From assembly GCF_008727865.1 (NCBI RefSeq), contig NZ_VTWU01000002.1, positions 719,188 to 783,187 on the forward strand: a DNA stretch of 64,000 bases, in the 5' to 3' direction. This document shows positions 26,375 to 34,953 of the stretch, one piece after another. The notes below the pieces were generated by a model. The model worked only from the letters and a program-made list of their open reading frames with translations, made no database searches and was not told where the DNA came from. The position numbers were made by a program, and so were the translations under genes. The stretch is from Hymenobacter busanensis. GTDB lineage: Bacteria; Bacteroidota; Bacteroidia; Cytophagales; Hymenobacteraceae. Every line of letters begins with the position of its first letter. Position 1 is the first letter of the stretch.

Positions 26375-27460
26375 ATGGACAACCGTTCCTTTCTCCACCG
26401 GCTAGCCACTGCCTGTGCCCTGCCGCTTGCCCTTGCAGCCCTTGTCTCCTGCGACCCCGACGGCGAAACCATCACGCCTCAGGCCGGCAGCAACAGTGTG
26501 CTCGTCGTCAACGAAGGCAAGTTTCAGAGTGCCAATGCTTCGGTGAGCGTGTATGAGCCGGGCGCCAAAGCCGTGACCAACAAGGACATCTTCCGCTCGG
26601 CCAACAACCGGGCGCTGGGCGACGTGGCCCAGTCGATGACGGTGACTGACGGGCGCGGCTACATTGTGGTCAACAACAGCAAGAAGGTGGAGGTCGTTTC
26701 GCTGCCCGATTTCAAGTCGGTGGGCGTGATTGGCAAGCTGCGCCTGCCGCGCTACTTTGCGGCTGAGGGCAACCGCGGCTACATCACCCAGTACCGCGCC
26801 TACGACGGGCTGCCCGGCCAGGTGATTGTGGTGGACCTGACCACGTACCGCGCCATCGACAGTGTCTCGGTGGGCATGTACCCCGAGCAGATTCTTATCA
26901 GCAGCGGCAAGGCTTACGTGGCCAACAGCGGCGAAAACACGGTTTCCATTATCGATTTGGCCTCGAAAGCGGAGTCGAAAGTAGTGGTGGGCGAATCGCC
27001 CAACAGCCTGGCGCTGGACCGCAACGGCCGCTTGTGGGTGCTGTGCGGCGGCAAGATTGTGTACCTGCCCGATTACAGCGACCTGGACTACGCCCAAACT
27101 ACGGCCGGTACCTTGGTCGATTTCCTGCCCAGCGCCCCGGCGGCCCAAAACCGCCGCACGTTTGCCTCCAACCGTAGCCAGCCCGGCCGCCTGAAACTTA
27201 ACGCAGCCGGCGACCAGCTGTACTTCACGTACCTGAGCGGCGTGTACCGCATGGGCATTGCCGATGCCACGCTGCCAACCACGCCCATCATTCGCCGCAA
27301 ACTTATCGGCCTGGGTATTGATCCGCTCGACAACAGCATTTACGGTGGCACCGGCACTTTCTCGGCCGAGGGCAAGATCATTCACTACAGCAACGCCGGC
27401 GCGCCGCTCGATTCGGCCGCGGTGGGCATTGGGCCCAACAGCTTCGTATTCGTGAAATAA
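26375..27460 (+). CDS. Beta-propeller surface lipoprotein, BtuG-like (B12 binding)
   Basis: The 361-residue protein has a lipoprotein signal (LALAALVSCDPDGE, cysteine about residue 27) and then YncE/DUF5074-like propeller repeats: NSVLVVNEGKFQSANASVSV, GRGYIVVNNSKKVEVVSLPD, GKAYVANSGENTVSIIDLAS. In Bacteroides the lipoprotein encoded beside BtuB under a cobalamin riboswitch is BtuG, a surface propeller that captures B12 and passes it to BtuB. Order (38 bases after the receptor gene), length and fold all fit that role here. The B12-binding function is inference from this context. Confidence 0.82.
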   Translation: MDNRSFLHRLATACALPLALAALVSCDPDGETITPQAGSNSVLVVNEGKFQSANASVSVYEPGAKAVTNKDIFRSANNRALGDVAQSMTVTDGRGYIVVNNSKKVEVVSLPDFKSVGVIGKLRLPRYFAAEGNRGYITQYRAYDGLPGQVIVVDLTTYRAIDSVSVGMYPEQILISSGKAYVANSGENTVSIIDLASKAESKVVVGESPNSLALDRNGRLWVLCGGKIVYLPDYSDLDYAQTTAGTLVDFLPSAPAAQNRRTFASNRSQPGRLKLNAAGDQLYFTYLSGVYRMGIADATLPTTPIIRRKLIGLGIDPLDNSIYGGTGTFSAEGKIIHYSNAGAPLDSAAVGIGPNSFVFVK

Positions 27461-27472
27461 GGCGCCAAAGCG

Positions 27473-27526
27473 CCTCAAGCCAGAACGCCCGCTGACTTAA
27501 AAGTCAGCGGGCGTTCTGGCTTGAGG
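27473..27526. terminator. Long perfect inverted-repeat terminator
   Basis: Two perfect 26-base arms (27473-27498 and 27501-27526) separated by AA lie between the convergent btuG-like gene and the next small lipoprotein gene. There is no strong T run, so it may act as an RNA hairpin stabiliser as well as a bidirectional terminator. Confidence 0.7.
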
Positions 27527-27538
27527 AGGTAGCCAAAA

Positions 27539-27817
27539 TTAGTCTTCTACGCCGTCGTTGTTGAGGTCTTTGGCACGGCGGGCGTGCTCGTACTGGCGCT
27601 CCTGCTTGCTCACGGCGGTGTCGCGCATGATGCGGGCGCTGTCGACGCCGCCGCTGGCGGTTTGCGCGCCGGGGTCGGTGGGGGCTTTTTCGTAGCCGCG
27701 TTCTACGTTGGTGTCGCCTTTGTCGCCGCCGGTGCTGCAGGCGGGCAACGCGGCGGAAATCAGCAGGGCCGCGCCGAAGAGCCGGAGCGGGCGGAGCAGG
27801 TGGGAGGTCGTGTTCAT
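27539..27817 (-). CDS. Small lipoprotein
   Basis: The 92-residue product starts MNTTSHLLRPLRLFGAALLI and has a lipobox ending PACSTGGD (cysteine about residue 27). The mature part is short, polar and acidic, with ERGYEKAPTDPG and a C-terminal AKDLNNDGVED resembling a single EF-hand-like calcium loop (DLNNDGVED). The family is not recognised. I use the ATG at 27817; a longer reading upstream overlaps the divergent gene's leader. Confidence 0.65.
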   Translation of the reverse strand: MNTTSHLLRPLRLFGAALLISAALPACSTGGDKGDTNVERGYEKAPTDPGAQTASGGVDSARIMRDTAVSKQERQYEHARRAKDLNNDGVED

Positions 27818-27984
27818 GAAGAGAAGAAGGTTGTGGGAGGTCGAGCGGGCAAAATACAGAGCCGGCGGCAATAGCCGTGCACGAATATGTAGCACAAACG
27901 CCGCGGCCGGTTTTTGGTTATTCTGCGGTGGGCACGCGCGGCGGCCCGCCGGTGCCGCCGCGCGGTTGCTATATCTTTGCGCCC

Positions 27985-28356
27985 ATGTCTGCTGCTCCCC
28001 GTCGTCGTGCCGCCCGTGGCTCTTTTGATTACCGCCCGCTGCTGCGGCGCGCCGGCATTCTGCTGGCCGTCAGCTTTGGTCTGTCGCTGGTGCTGATGAC
28101 GTATTTGTTCGGTTTCAGCGACGGGTTTTTCGGACGGCTCCTGGGCTCGACCACCGTGCTGTTTACGCTGCTGGCGGTGACTTTTTTGCTCGTCGTGCCG
28201 TTTGTCAATTGGGCCGCCGAGCACTGGTTTGGCCGCACCTGGGCCGAGGCACCCACGCCGCAGCCGGCCCGCCGGCCCCGGGCGGCCAACGTGCCCAAAG
28301 CCACCAACGCACCCAAGCCGGCCCGCTACGCCCCGCGCCATTCCGAAAACGACTAA
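27985..28356 (+). CDS. Small membrane protein of unknown function
   Basis: The 123-residue product has two transmembrane segments (about residues 24-45, AGILLAVSFGLSLVLMTYLF, and 54-75, STTVLFTLLAVTFLLVVPF), a basic N-terminus and a Pro/Ala/Arg-rich C-terminal tail. A TATCTTTG box (27972-27979) ends 5 bases before the ATG, so the message may be leaderless. It lies 5 bases upstream of the AraC-HMA regulator gene and may be co-transcribed with it. Confidence 0.6.
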   Translation: MSAAPRRRAARGSFDYRPLLRRAGILLAVSFGLSLVLMTYLFGFSDGFFGRLLGSTTVLFTLLAVTFLLVVPFVNWAAEHWFGRTWAEAPTPQPARRPRAANVPKATNAPKPARYAPRHSEND

Positions 28357-28361
28357 CGGCC

Positions 28362-28925
28362 ATGACCACCGAGCTGCACATCAAAAACATGGTTTGTCCG
28401 CGCTGCATCAGCTCGGTGCAGCGCATTCTCACCGGGGCCGGCTACCAGCCCACCGAAGTCACGCTGGGCCACGCCGTGCTAGCCGAGCACACGCCCGCCG
28501 ACCCCGAGCAGGTGCGGCCGCTGCTGGAGGCCGAGGGCTTCGAGCTGCTGCTCACCCGCGACGAGCAGCTGGTGGCCCAACTCAAAACCGCGCTGGCCGA
28601 CTACCTCAACCACCTGCGCACGGCCCGCACGCCGCTCACCACCTCCGCCTACCTCGCCGACCGCTTCGGTACTTCGTATGCGCACTTGAGCAAGCTGTTT
28701 TCGCGTGAGGCGGGCATCACGCTGGAGAAATACCTCATTCGTCTCAAGATTGAGCGGGTGAAGGAGCTGCTGAGCTACGGCGAGCTGACCCTGGCCGACA
28801 TTGCCGAGCAGCTGCGCTATAGCTCCTCGCAGCACCTTTCCAACCAGTTTCGGCAGGTAACGGGCCAAACGGTGACCGAGTACAAAGCCCACCCCGACCG
28901 CACCGCCCTCGACCAGATTGCCTAG
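28362..28925 (+). CDS. AraC family regulator with N-terminal heavy-metal-associated domain
   Basis: The 187-residue protein joins an N-terminal HMA-like domain (LHIKNMVCPRCISSVQRIL, metal-binding CxxC at residues 12 and 15) to a C-terminal AraC-type double HTH (TTSAYLADRFGTSYAHLSKL and ELTLADIAEQLRYSSSQHLS). This suggests a sensor for a soft metal such as copper that controls nearby resistance genes. The His/Met-rich outer-membrane protein gene that follows on the same strand is the obvious target. Metal identity and the direction of control are inference. Confidence 0.85.
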   Translation: MTTELHIKNMVCPRCISSVQRILTGAGYQPTEVTLGHAVLAEHTPADPEQVRPLLEAEGFELLLTRDEQLVAQLKTALADYLNHLRTARTPLTTSAYLADRFGTSYAHLSKLFSREAGITLEKYLIRLKIERVKELLSYGELTLADIAEQLRYSSSQHLSNQFRQVTGQTVTEYKAHPDRTALDQIA

Positions 28926-29031
28926 CGGCCCAAACCGCGCAGGGCCGAAAGTCGCACGCTGCACCGGGTAATCTTGCACCAACCTTCGGGGGCGTGGCGG
29001 GGTATGTAGCGTGTCCCTTTGATGCGCCCCG

Positions 29032-30486
29032 ATGAAATACTTGTTGCCTCTCCTGGCTTTGTGGCTGCCTCTGGTGGCCGCCGCGCAGCACGAGCACCAC
29101 ACGCCCCCTCCTGCTTCGGCCCCCGATACCACGCGCCGCGCCCCCAAACCCGTGGAGCACGGCATGGAGGGCATGCAGCACGACATGCACGGCGGCCACC
29201 AGATGGCCGGTGCCGACACCGCCATGCACGATATGGCCGGGATGCACGATGGCGGTATGGGCAGCATGTCGCACGCTTATTCGCGCAACTTGCCCATGGC
29301 GCGCAACGGCTCGGGCACGGCGTGGCAGCCCGACGCCACGCCGATGTACATGGGCATGAGCCACCACGGCCCGTGGATGGTGATGAACCACGGCGCCATT
29401 TTTGGGCGCTACACCAACCAGAACATCGGCCGCTCGGGCGGCCAGCGCGGCGGCCGCACGTTCGATGCGCCCAACTGGTTTATGACCATGGCTCAGCGCC
29501 CCATTGGCGAAAAAGGCCTGCTGAACCTCACGGCCATGATTTCGCTCGACCCGCTTACGGAAGGCCTCAACGGCTATCCGCTGCTGTTCCAGTCGGGTGA
29601 GGCGTACCGGGGCCAGCCGCTGGTGGACCGCCAGCACCCGCACGACCTGTTTTCGGCCCTGAGCATCGGCTACACCCACGCGTTTTCGGACGACGTGGAC
29701 CTGACGCTGTACCTCGGCTACCCCGGCGAGCCGGCCGTGGGGCCTACAGCTTTCATGCACCGCCTCTCGGCCATGCCCAACCCCGATGCGCCCCTCTCCC
29801 ACCATTGGGTCGACGCTACGCACATCACGTTCGGCGTGGCTACGCTGGGGCTGCGCTACCGGCAGTTCAAGCTCGAGGCCAGCAACTTTACCGGCCGGGA
29901 GCCCGACGAGCACCGCTACAACTTCGACCGCCCGCGGGCCGACTCCTGGGCCGCCCGCCTGCAGTGGGCCCCCACCGATGAGCTGGTGCTGGAAGCCGGC
30001 CAAGCCCGCCTCCACAGCCCCGAGGAGCTGCACGCCGACGAGGACGTAACCCGCACCACGGCCGCTGTGCTGCACAGCCGCCAGTGGGGCGACTACCATT
30101 TCGTGGCTTCGTCGCTGATTTGGGGGCTGAACAACTCCGGCCACGGCAACGAGCACTCGGCCCTGGCCGAAACCAACCTGACGCTGGGGCGCCCCACGTT
30201 CTACGGTCGCTACGAGTTCGTGCAGAAAGACCCCGAAGAGTTGGCCGTAGTACACACCCACGAAGGCGAAACCGTGTTCAATATTCACGCCCTCACGCTG
30301 GGCAGCAGCTACCGCCTCACGCAGCTGGGCCAGAAAGGCCCCGAATTGCACCTGGGCGCGCAAGGCACCGTGTACCGACCCGATACGGAACTGCGCGGCC
30401 TCTACGGCAAGGTACCGGTGTCGGCCGAGGTGTATCTGCGGCTGAACGCGCCGTTGATGCGCATGGGCGGGATGAAGGGAATGTAA
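29032..30486 (+). CDS. His/Met-rich outer-membrane protein, likely metal-linked
   Basis: The 484-residue product has a signal peptide (MKYLLPLLALWLPLVAAAQ) and then about 65 residues full of His and Met (HGMEGMQHDMHGGHQMAG, MHDMAGMHDGGMGSMSHAY), the pattern of copper- or silver-binding proteins. The remainder alternates polar and aromatic residues like a porin-type beta-barrel (WVDATHITFGVATLGLRYRQ, LETNLTLGRP-like strands) and ends MGGMKGM. It lies about 106 bases downstream of the HMA-AraC regulator. A role in copper handling at the outer membrane is inferred; the barrel family is not named. Confidence 0.8.
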   Translation: MKYLLPLLALWLPLVAAAQHEHHTPPPASAPDTTRRAPKPVEHGMEGMQHDMHGGHQMAGADTAMHDMAGMHDGGMGSMSHAYSRNLPMARNGSGTAWQPDATPMYMGMSHHGPWMVMNHGAIFGRYTNQNIGRSGGQRGGRTFDAPNWFMTMAQRPIGEKGLLNLTAMISLDPLTEGLNGYPLLFQSGEAYRGQPLVDRQHPHDLFSALSIGYTHAFSDDVDLTLYLGYPGEPAVGPTAFMHRLSAMPNPDAPLSHHWVDATHITFGVATLGLRYRQFKLEASNFTGREPDEHRYNFDRPRADSWAARLQWAPTDELVLEAGQARLHSPEELHADEDVTRTTAAVLHSRQWGDYHFVASSLIWGLNNSGHGNEHSALAETNLTLGRPTFYGRYEFVQKDPEELAVVHTHEGETVFNIHALTLGSSYRLTQLGQKGPELHLGAQGTVYRPDTELRGLYGKVPVSAEVYLRLNAPLMRMGGMKGM

Positions 30487-30488
30487 CT

Positions 30489-31061
30489 TCAGGAAAGCTG
30501 CCCTGGGCCTTCGTGGTTGTGGTCCAGCTTGCCGCGGTTGTTGGTCTGCACCAAGGGCACATCGAAGGTCACCGGAATGTTGAACGGTGCCCCAAGTAGG
30601 TTGGTCCCCTCTTGGAAGTCGTTGTTTTCAATCTGCACTTCCGCTTCGTACTGACAGTCGAAGAAGTTGACGAAGCCCTTGAACGCATTGCCCACCAAGC
30701 GCACAGGGCAGCCGGGCTTGTTGTGGCCGCCAGCCTGAAAATCGAGGTAGCTGTCGAAGGTGCATCCTTCGATGTCTAAGCCTTTGAGAAAGTAAGCGAA
30801 GATGAAGCTGGCTTTGGCAAAATGCGCCTGGCGCAACGTAACGGGCTGCTCAAAGGCGAATCCACCGGATCCGCTGATTTCATCTATCCGGCAGTGCTCA
30901 ATCACCAGCGGATAGGAGAAATAGGTGTAATGGTCGGTTGCCAGATTAGCTAAATCCAAAGCCCCCTGCACATGATAGCCACGCAGTGGCTCCAGTGCCT
31001 GAATCTTTTGCAGTGCTTCGTCGGCAGTAATCGGCGTGAGGGAAGGCAAAGGCGTAGTCAT
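30489..31061 (-). CDS. Hypothetical protein with pentapeptide/beta-helix-like sequence
   Basis: The 190-residue product starts MTTPLPSLTPITADEALQKI and has regularly spaced segments such as PLVIEHCRIDEI, FEQPVTLRQAHFAKASFIFA, GLDIEGCTFDSYLDFQAGG and LVGNAFKGFVNFFDCQYEAE, which look like coils of a right-handed beta-helix. There is no signal peptide. I do not recognise a family. A longer upstream start exists at 31124, but it overlaps the promoter box of the divergent radical SAM gene. Confidence 0.7.
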   Translation of the reverse strand: MTTPLPSLTPITADEALQKIQALEPLRGYHVQGALDLANLATDHYTYFSYPLVIEHCRIDEISGSGGFAFEQPVTLRQAHFAKASFIFAYFLKGLDIEGCTFDSYLDFQAGGHNKPGCPVRLVGNAFKGFVNFFDCQYEAEVQIENNDFQEGTNLLGAPFNIPVTFDVPLVQTNNRGKLDHNHEGPGQLS

Positions 31062-31109
31062 AGCACTGGATAGTTCGGGCCTGCCAATATAAGCCCCACG
31101 CTGCGGCCT

Positions 31110-31117
31110 TACCTTTG
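31110..31117 (+). promoter_or_regulatory. Likely promoter box of the radical SAM gene
   Basis: TACCTTTG matches TAnnTTTG, 36 bases before the proposed GTG start. The -33 element is not clear. Confidence 0.4.
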
Positions 31118-31153
31118 CGGGCACCTTTGCCGCCCCTTGGCGGTTGTTGCCCC

Positions 31154-33520
31154 GTGCCGACGACTACGCCCCGCATTCTGCTCATCACGCCGCCGCTCAC
31201 GCAGCTCAATACCCCGTACCCGGCCACGGCCTACCTCACGGGTTTCTTGCGCGGGCGCGGCTACCACGTGGCCCAGGCCGATATGGGCATCGAACTGGTG
31301 CTGCGGCTGTTTTCGGCCAACGGCCTGCGGCGCGTGTTCGACGCTATTGAGCAAGGCAGCTTTGCGCTGAGCGACAACGCCCGCCGGATGCTGCGCCTGC
31401 GCCGCCGCTACGAAAGCACGGTAGAGCCGGTCGTACGGTTTCTGCAGAACAAGGACCTGACGCTGGCTCCGCGCATCTGCCACAGCCGCTTTCTGCCCGA
31501 GGCCTCGCGCTTCGACAACATTGCCGACCTCGACGCGGCCTTCGGCACGATGGGCCTCACCGACCAGGCCCGGCACCTGGCCACGCTTTACCTCGAAGAC
31601 CTGGCCGACCTCATCAAGGAAACCGTGGGGCCGCAGTTCGGCTTTTCGCGCTACGCCGAGCACCTGGGCCTCACCGCCACGTCGTTCGACGAGCTGCACA
31701 CGGCCCTGCAGCAGCCCCCGAACCTAGTCGACGAAATGCTGCTGGAGTGCTTTGCCGAGGTACTCCGGCGCGAGCAGCCCGAGGTGCTGGGATTCACCGT
31801 GCCCTTCCCCGGCAACCTCTACGGCGCCCTGCGCCTCGCCCAGTTTGCCAAGCAGCAGCGCCCCGCAATCCGCACGCTGATGGGCGGCGGCTACCCCAAC
31901 ACCGAACTGCGCGGCATCAAGGAGCCCCGCTTTTTCGACTACATCGACTACCTGACCCTGGATGACGGCGAAGGCCCCTGGCTGAAGCTGTTGAAGTATC
32001 TGGCGGGCGAAAAAGCCCGTCATGCAGAGCGCAGCGAAGCATCTCGCGTGCTGACTCCTGGTAGCAACCGTCATGCTGAGCCCCGCGAAGCATCTCTACC
32101 GTTTCGTCAGAATGCATCCAACGAAGCGGTAGAGATGCTTCGCGGGGCTCAGCATGACGTCTTGGAACAACCAGCTTTCCAGCGCACATTCCGGCGCAAC
32201 GCGGCCGGGCAGGTCGAGTACCTCAACAACTGCCCCGATGCCGATATTCCGCACGCCGAAGTAGGCACGCCCGACTACGACGGCCTGCCGCTTAGCGAGT
32301 ACCTGTCGGTCATCGAGGTGCTGAACCCCATGCACCGGCTCTGGAGCGACGGGCGCTGGAACAAGCTCACCGTGGCCCACGGCTGCTACTGGAAACGCTG
32401 CTCGTTCTGCGACGTGACGCTGGACTACATTCGCCGCTACGAAACTGCGCCGAGCACCTTGCTGGTCGACCGCATCGAGCAAATCGTGCGGCAAACCGGC
32501 CAGACGGGCTTCCACTTCGTCGACGAAGCCGCCCCGCCCCTGGCCCTGCGCGACCTGGCCATCGAACTGCTGAAGCGGCGCGTGAGCATCACGTGGTGGG
32601 GCAACATCCGCTTCGAGAAAACCTTCACGCCCGATTTGTGCCGCCTGCTAGCCGCCTCGGGCTGCATTGCCGTGTCGGGCGGGCTGGAAGTGGCTTCCGA
32701 CCGGCTGCTGGCGCTGATGGAAAAGGGCGTCACCATCGCCCAAGTGGCCCGCGTGACGGAGGGCTTCACCCAGGCCGGCATCATGGTGCACGCCTACCTG
32801 ATGTACGGCTTCCCCACCGAAACCGCGCAGGAAACCGTCGATTCGCTGGAGGTGGTGCGGCAGCTGTTTGCGGCCGGCATCGTGCAGTCGGGCTTCTGGC
32901 ACCGCTTCGCCATGACGGCCCACTCGCCCGTGGGCCAGAACCCGGCGAAATACCACGTGCGGCCAATCGGCCCCGAGCCCGGCAATTTCGCCTGGAACGA
33001 CCTGTGGCACGACGACCCCACCGGCGCCGACCACGAGCTGTTCGGCCCGGGCCTGGCCAAGTCGCTCTACAACTACATGCACGCCGTGGCCCTCGACGAG
33101 CCGCTGCAATTCTGGTTCGATTTCCGCGTACCGCGCCCCACCGTGCCGCGCCAGCTCATCGAAAAAGCGCTGCAGGAGCCCGGCAAGCCCGATGCAGCCA
33201 AGCAGAACCTGCGCCTGTTCTGGCTGGGCAACGCTCCCGAACTGCGCCTCGAAACCAAGCACAAAAAAGGCCGCGCCGCCGAGCAGGCCGTCCTCACGTT
33301 CTACGAGCAAGCCGAAGACTTCGAGCTGAAAACCACGCCTGAAATCGGCCACTGGCTGCACGCGCTGCTGGTGCAGTTGTCGGCTGATTACGATACCAAG
33401 CTCTTGCTAAAAGACGCCGCCCGCTCGTTCCCAGCCGAAGCCGTGGGCCTCTCTTTTGAGGCGTTTTTGGTTTCGCCGCTGTGGCTGCAGTTGCGCGAAA
33501 AGGGCCTGCTGCTGGTATAG
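31154..33520 (+). CDS. B12-binding domain radical SAM protein
   Basis: The roughly 788-residue protein has an N-terminal cobalamin-binding Rossmann-like region (PRILLITPPLTQLNTPYPAT, then PEVLGFTVPFPGNLYGALRL and TLMGGGYPNTELRG) and a radical SAM core with HGCYWKRCSFCDVTLDYIRR at about residue 410. The cluster cysteines are spaced CX4CX2C rather than the usual CX3CX2C. The GTG start gives MPTTTPRILL; a TTG 39 bases earlier is possible. Between about residues 288 and 336 an in-frame repeat insertion (32019-32160) codes for HAERSEAS-like peptides. The reaction is unknown; methylation or rearrangement chemistry is typical of the class. Confidence 0.85.
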   Translation: MPTTTPRILLITPPLTQLNTPYPATAYLTGFLRGRGYHVAQADMGIELVLRLFSANGLRRVFDAIEQGSFALSDNARRMLRLRRRYESTVEPVVRFLQNKDLTLAPRICHSRFLPEASRFDNIADLDAAFGTMGLTDQARHLATLYLEDLADLIKETVGPQFGFSRYAEHLGLTATSFDELHTALQQPPNLVDEMLLECFAEVLRREQPEVLGFTVPFPGNLYGALRLAQFAKQQRPAIRTLMGGGYPNTELRGIKEPRFFDYIDYLTLDDGEGPWLKLLKYLAGEKARHAERSEASRVLTPGSNRHAEPREASLPFRQNASNEAVEMLRGAQHDVLEQPAFQRTFRRNAAGQVEYLNNCPDADIPHAEVGTPDYDGLPLSEYLSVIEVLNPMHRLWSDGRWNKLTVAHGCYWKRCSFCDVTLDYIRRYETAPSTLLVDRIEQIVRQTGQTGFHFVDEAAPPLALRDLAIELLKRRVSITWWGNIRFEKTFTPDLCRLLAASGCIAVSGGLEVASDRLLALMEKGVTIAQVARVTEGFTQAGIMVHAYLMYGFPTETAQETVDSLEVVRQLFAAGIVQSGFWHRFAMTAHSPVGQNPAKYHVRPIGPEPGNFAWNDLWHDDPTGADHELFGPGLAKSLYNYMHAVALDEPLQFWFDFRVPRPTVPRQLIEKALQEPGKPDAAKQNLRLFWLGNAPELRLETKHKKGRAAEQAVLTFYEQAEDFELKTTPEIGHWLHALLVQLSADYDTKLLLKDAARSFPAEAVGLSFEAFLVSPLWLQLREKGLLLV
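32019..32160. repeat. Interspersed palindromic repeat inserted in frame in a CDS
   Basis: Perfect 33-base arms at 32069-32101 and 32127-32159 (ends CGTCATGCTGAGCCCCGCGA ...) flank a 25-base loop. A diverged third copy of the arm lies at 32019-32050 (CGTCATGCAGAGCGCAGCGA). The block keeps the reading frame open, and one frame reads HAERSEAS and HAEPREAS. Similar HAERSEAS-type repeats recur in Hymenobacter and relatives as far as I recall; copy number in this genome cannot be seen here. Confidence 0.85.
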
Positions 33521-33600
33521 CCAGCGTCGGCAGCACGACGCAGCGTCACGGCTCCAAAGTGGTGGCGCTGCTTTTTAGATTTCTACTGCCCACTCCGCCG

Positions 33601-34953
33601 CTATTGTTGCGCCGTTTGTTGTTTCAGCCAGCCCAGCATGTCTTCCAAGTAGCCCGGCGCAGGCTGCGGCCATTGCCAGCGCTGGGTGCTGTCGGCCGGG
33701 GCACCGCCGAGCATGATTTCGTGGTCGGCATTAGGGTAAAGTTTGACTGCTGAGCCGCGCCGACGCCCTACCGAGCTGCGCAGCCGCTGGGCGGTTTCGC
33801 GGGCGTTAAAACGGTCGTCGGCCGCGCCGTAGAGCAGCAGCGCGGGCACCGGTACCCGCTGCCAGGCTTGGCGCGGGTCGAGGTCTAGGTCGCGCCACTG
33901 CAGCAGGGTTTTGCGCTCGGCAGCCGTGGGCAACTGTTTCGGCAACGTGGTGTGCGACGCCCAAGGCTGTTGCCAGGCTTCGGCCAGCACCGTGGCAGCC
34001 CGCACAGAATCGGACGGCCGGCCACGGCGCACAAACTGCTCCACGGCATCGAAGGCGCGCAGGGCCTGGCGCATTTCGGCCGGTGAAACGCCAGCTTGGC
34101 GCAGGAAGCCTTGGTTCTGGTAGCGCGCTGCCGCGCCCCACGAAACACCCGGCCCCGATACGCCGACGACAAACGCTACGGGCTTGCTTGGTTGCCCCGC
34201 CGCCAGCGCGGCCACGGTAGCGCCTTGGCTGATGCCCCACAACCCTACCCGCGCCGAATCGACGCGAGGCTGCGCTTTGAGCACCCGCACAGCCGCCAGG
34301 GCGTCTTCGGCCAAATCGGTTTGCGAATAGGCTGCCGGACCACGCTGCCTGGCATCGCGCCGATCATAGACCAGCGCCACAAAACCGTTGCGGGCCAGCA
34401 AATCGGCATAGGCATATAGGTCTTGCTGGTGCGGAGTGCCGGAGCCGTGCAGTAGTACTACCGCCGGGTGCAGCAGCGTATCGGTGGGCACCAGCAACGT
34501 AGCCGCTGCGGTGCCCACGGCTGTCGGCAACGGCAAAGGGCGGGCTTGGTAAAGCGGCTTGGGTGCTTCGCCGCGGCGCAATACCAGCAGGTTGGCCTGC
34601 AGCGTGTCGCCGAAGTACACTGTACCGCGGAAGAAGTTGGATTCGTGGCGCACATCGAGCCGAGGCCCATGCACACTGGCGGCCTTTAGCTGAGTGCCGA
34701 CTACTTGTACTATGGGGTATTGCCAGCCCAGGCCTTGCGCCGTGGGCACCCGCAAATCGGCTTGTAGGGTATCACCGTGCAGTTCACGCAGGTCGAAGGT
34801 GACGCGCAGTTCGGCGCCGCGGCAGGTAAGGGTGCCCTCGTAGTGCCCGGTGGGCGGTGGTGTTTGTGCCTGCTCGGGGGCGCACGCGTTCAGCAGCGCT
34901 CCGGCGGCCAGAAGCAAGCTATAGAGCACCCACCAGCGGCTTGACTTCCTCAC
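33601..34953 (-). CDS. Alpha/beta hydrolase lipoprotein (dienelactone hydrolase-like)
   Basis: The 450-residue protein has a lipoprotein signal (LLLAAGALLNACAPEQ, cysteine about residue 24), an N-terminal beta-rich domain (about residues 35-130) and an alpha/beta hydrolase domain with LLHGSGTPHQQD (oxyanion region), the nucleophile elbow VGLWGISQGATVAAL (about residue 237), LLYGAADDRFNARETA (acid) and PNADHEIM (His). It resembles bacterial S9/X-Pro-type or dienelactone hydrolase-like esterases; the substrate is unknown. Its start overlaps the stop of the GNAT gene by 4 bases. Confidence 0.82.
   Translation of the reverse strand: MRKSSRWWVLYSLLLAAGALLNACAPEQAQTPPPTGHYEGTLTCRGAELRVTFDLRELHGDTLQADLRVPTAQGLGWQYPIVQVVGTQLKAASVHGPRLDVRHESNFFRGTVYFGDTLQANLLVLRRGEAPKPLYQARPLPLPTAVGTAAATLLVPTDTLLHPAVVLLHGSGTPHQQDLYAYADLLARNGFVALVYDRRDARQRGPAAYSQTDLAEDALAAVRVLKAQPRVDSARVGLWGISQGATVAALAAGQPSKPVAFVVGVSGPGVSWGAAARYQNQGFLRQAGVSPAEMRQALRAFDAVEQFVRRGRPSDSVRAATVLAEAWQQPWASHTTLPKQLPTAAERKTLLQWRDLDLDPRQAWQRVPVPALLLYGAADDRFNARETAQRLRSSVGRRRGSAVKLYPNADHEIMLGGAPADSTQRWQWPQPAPGYLEDMLGWLKQQTAQQ

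Noticed and set aside
28744..30363. 539-codon minus-strand frame opposite the His/Met-rich protein and regulator
   Set aside because: It spans two genes with recognised domains on the other strand and has no motif of its own.
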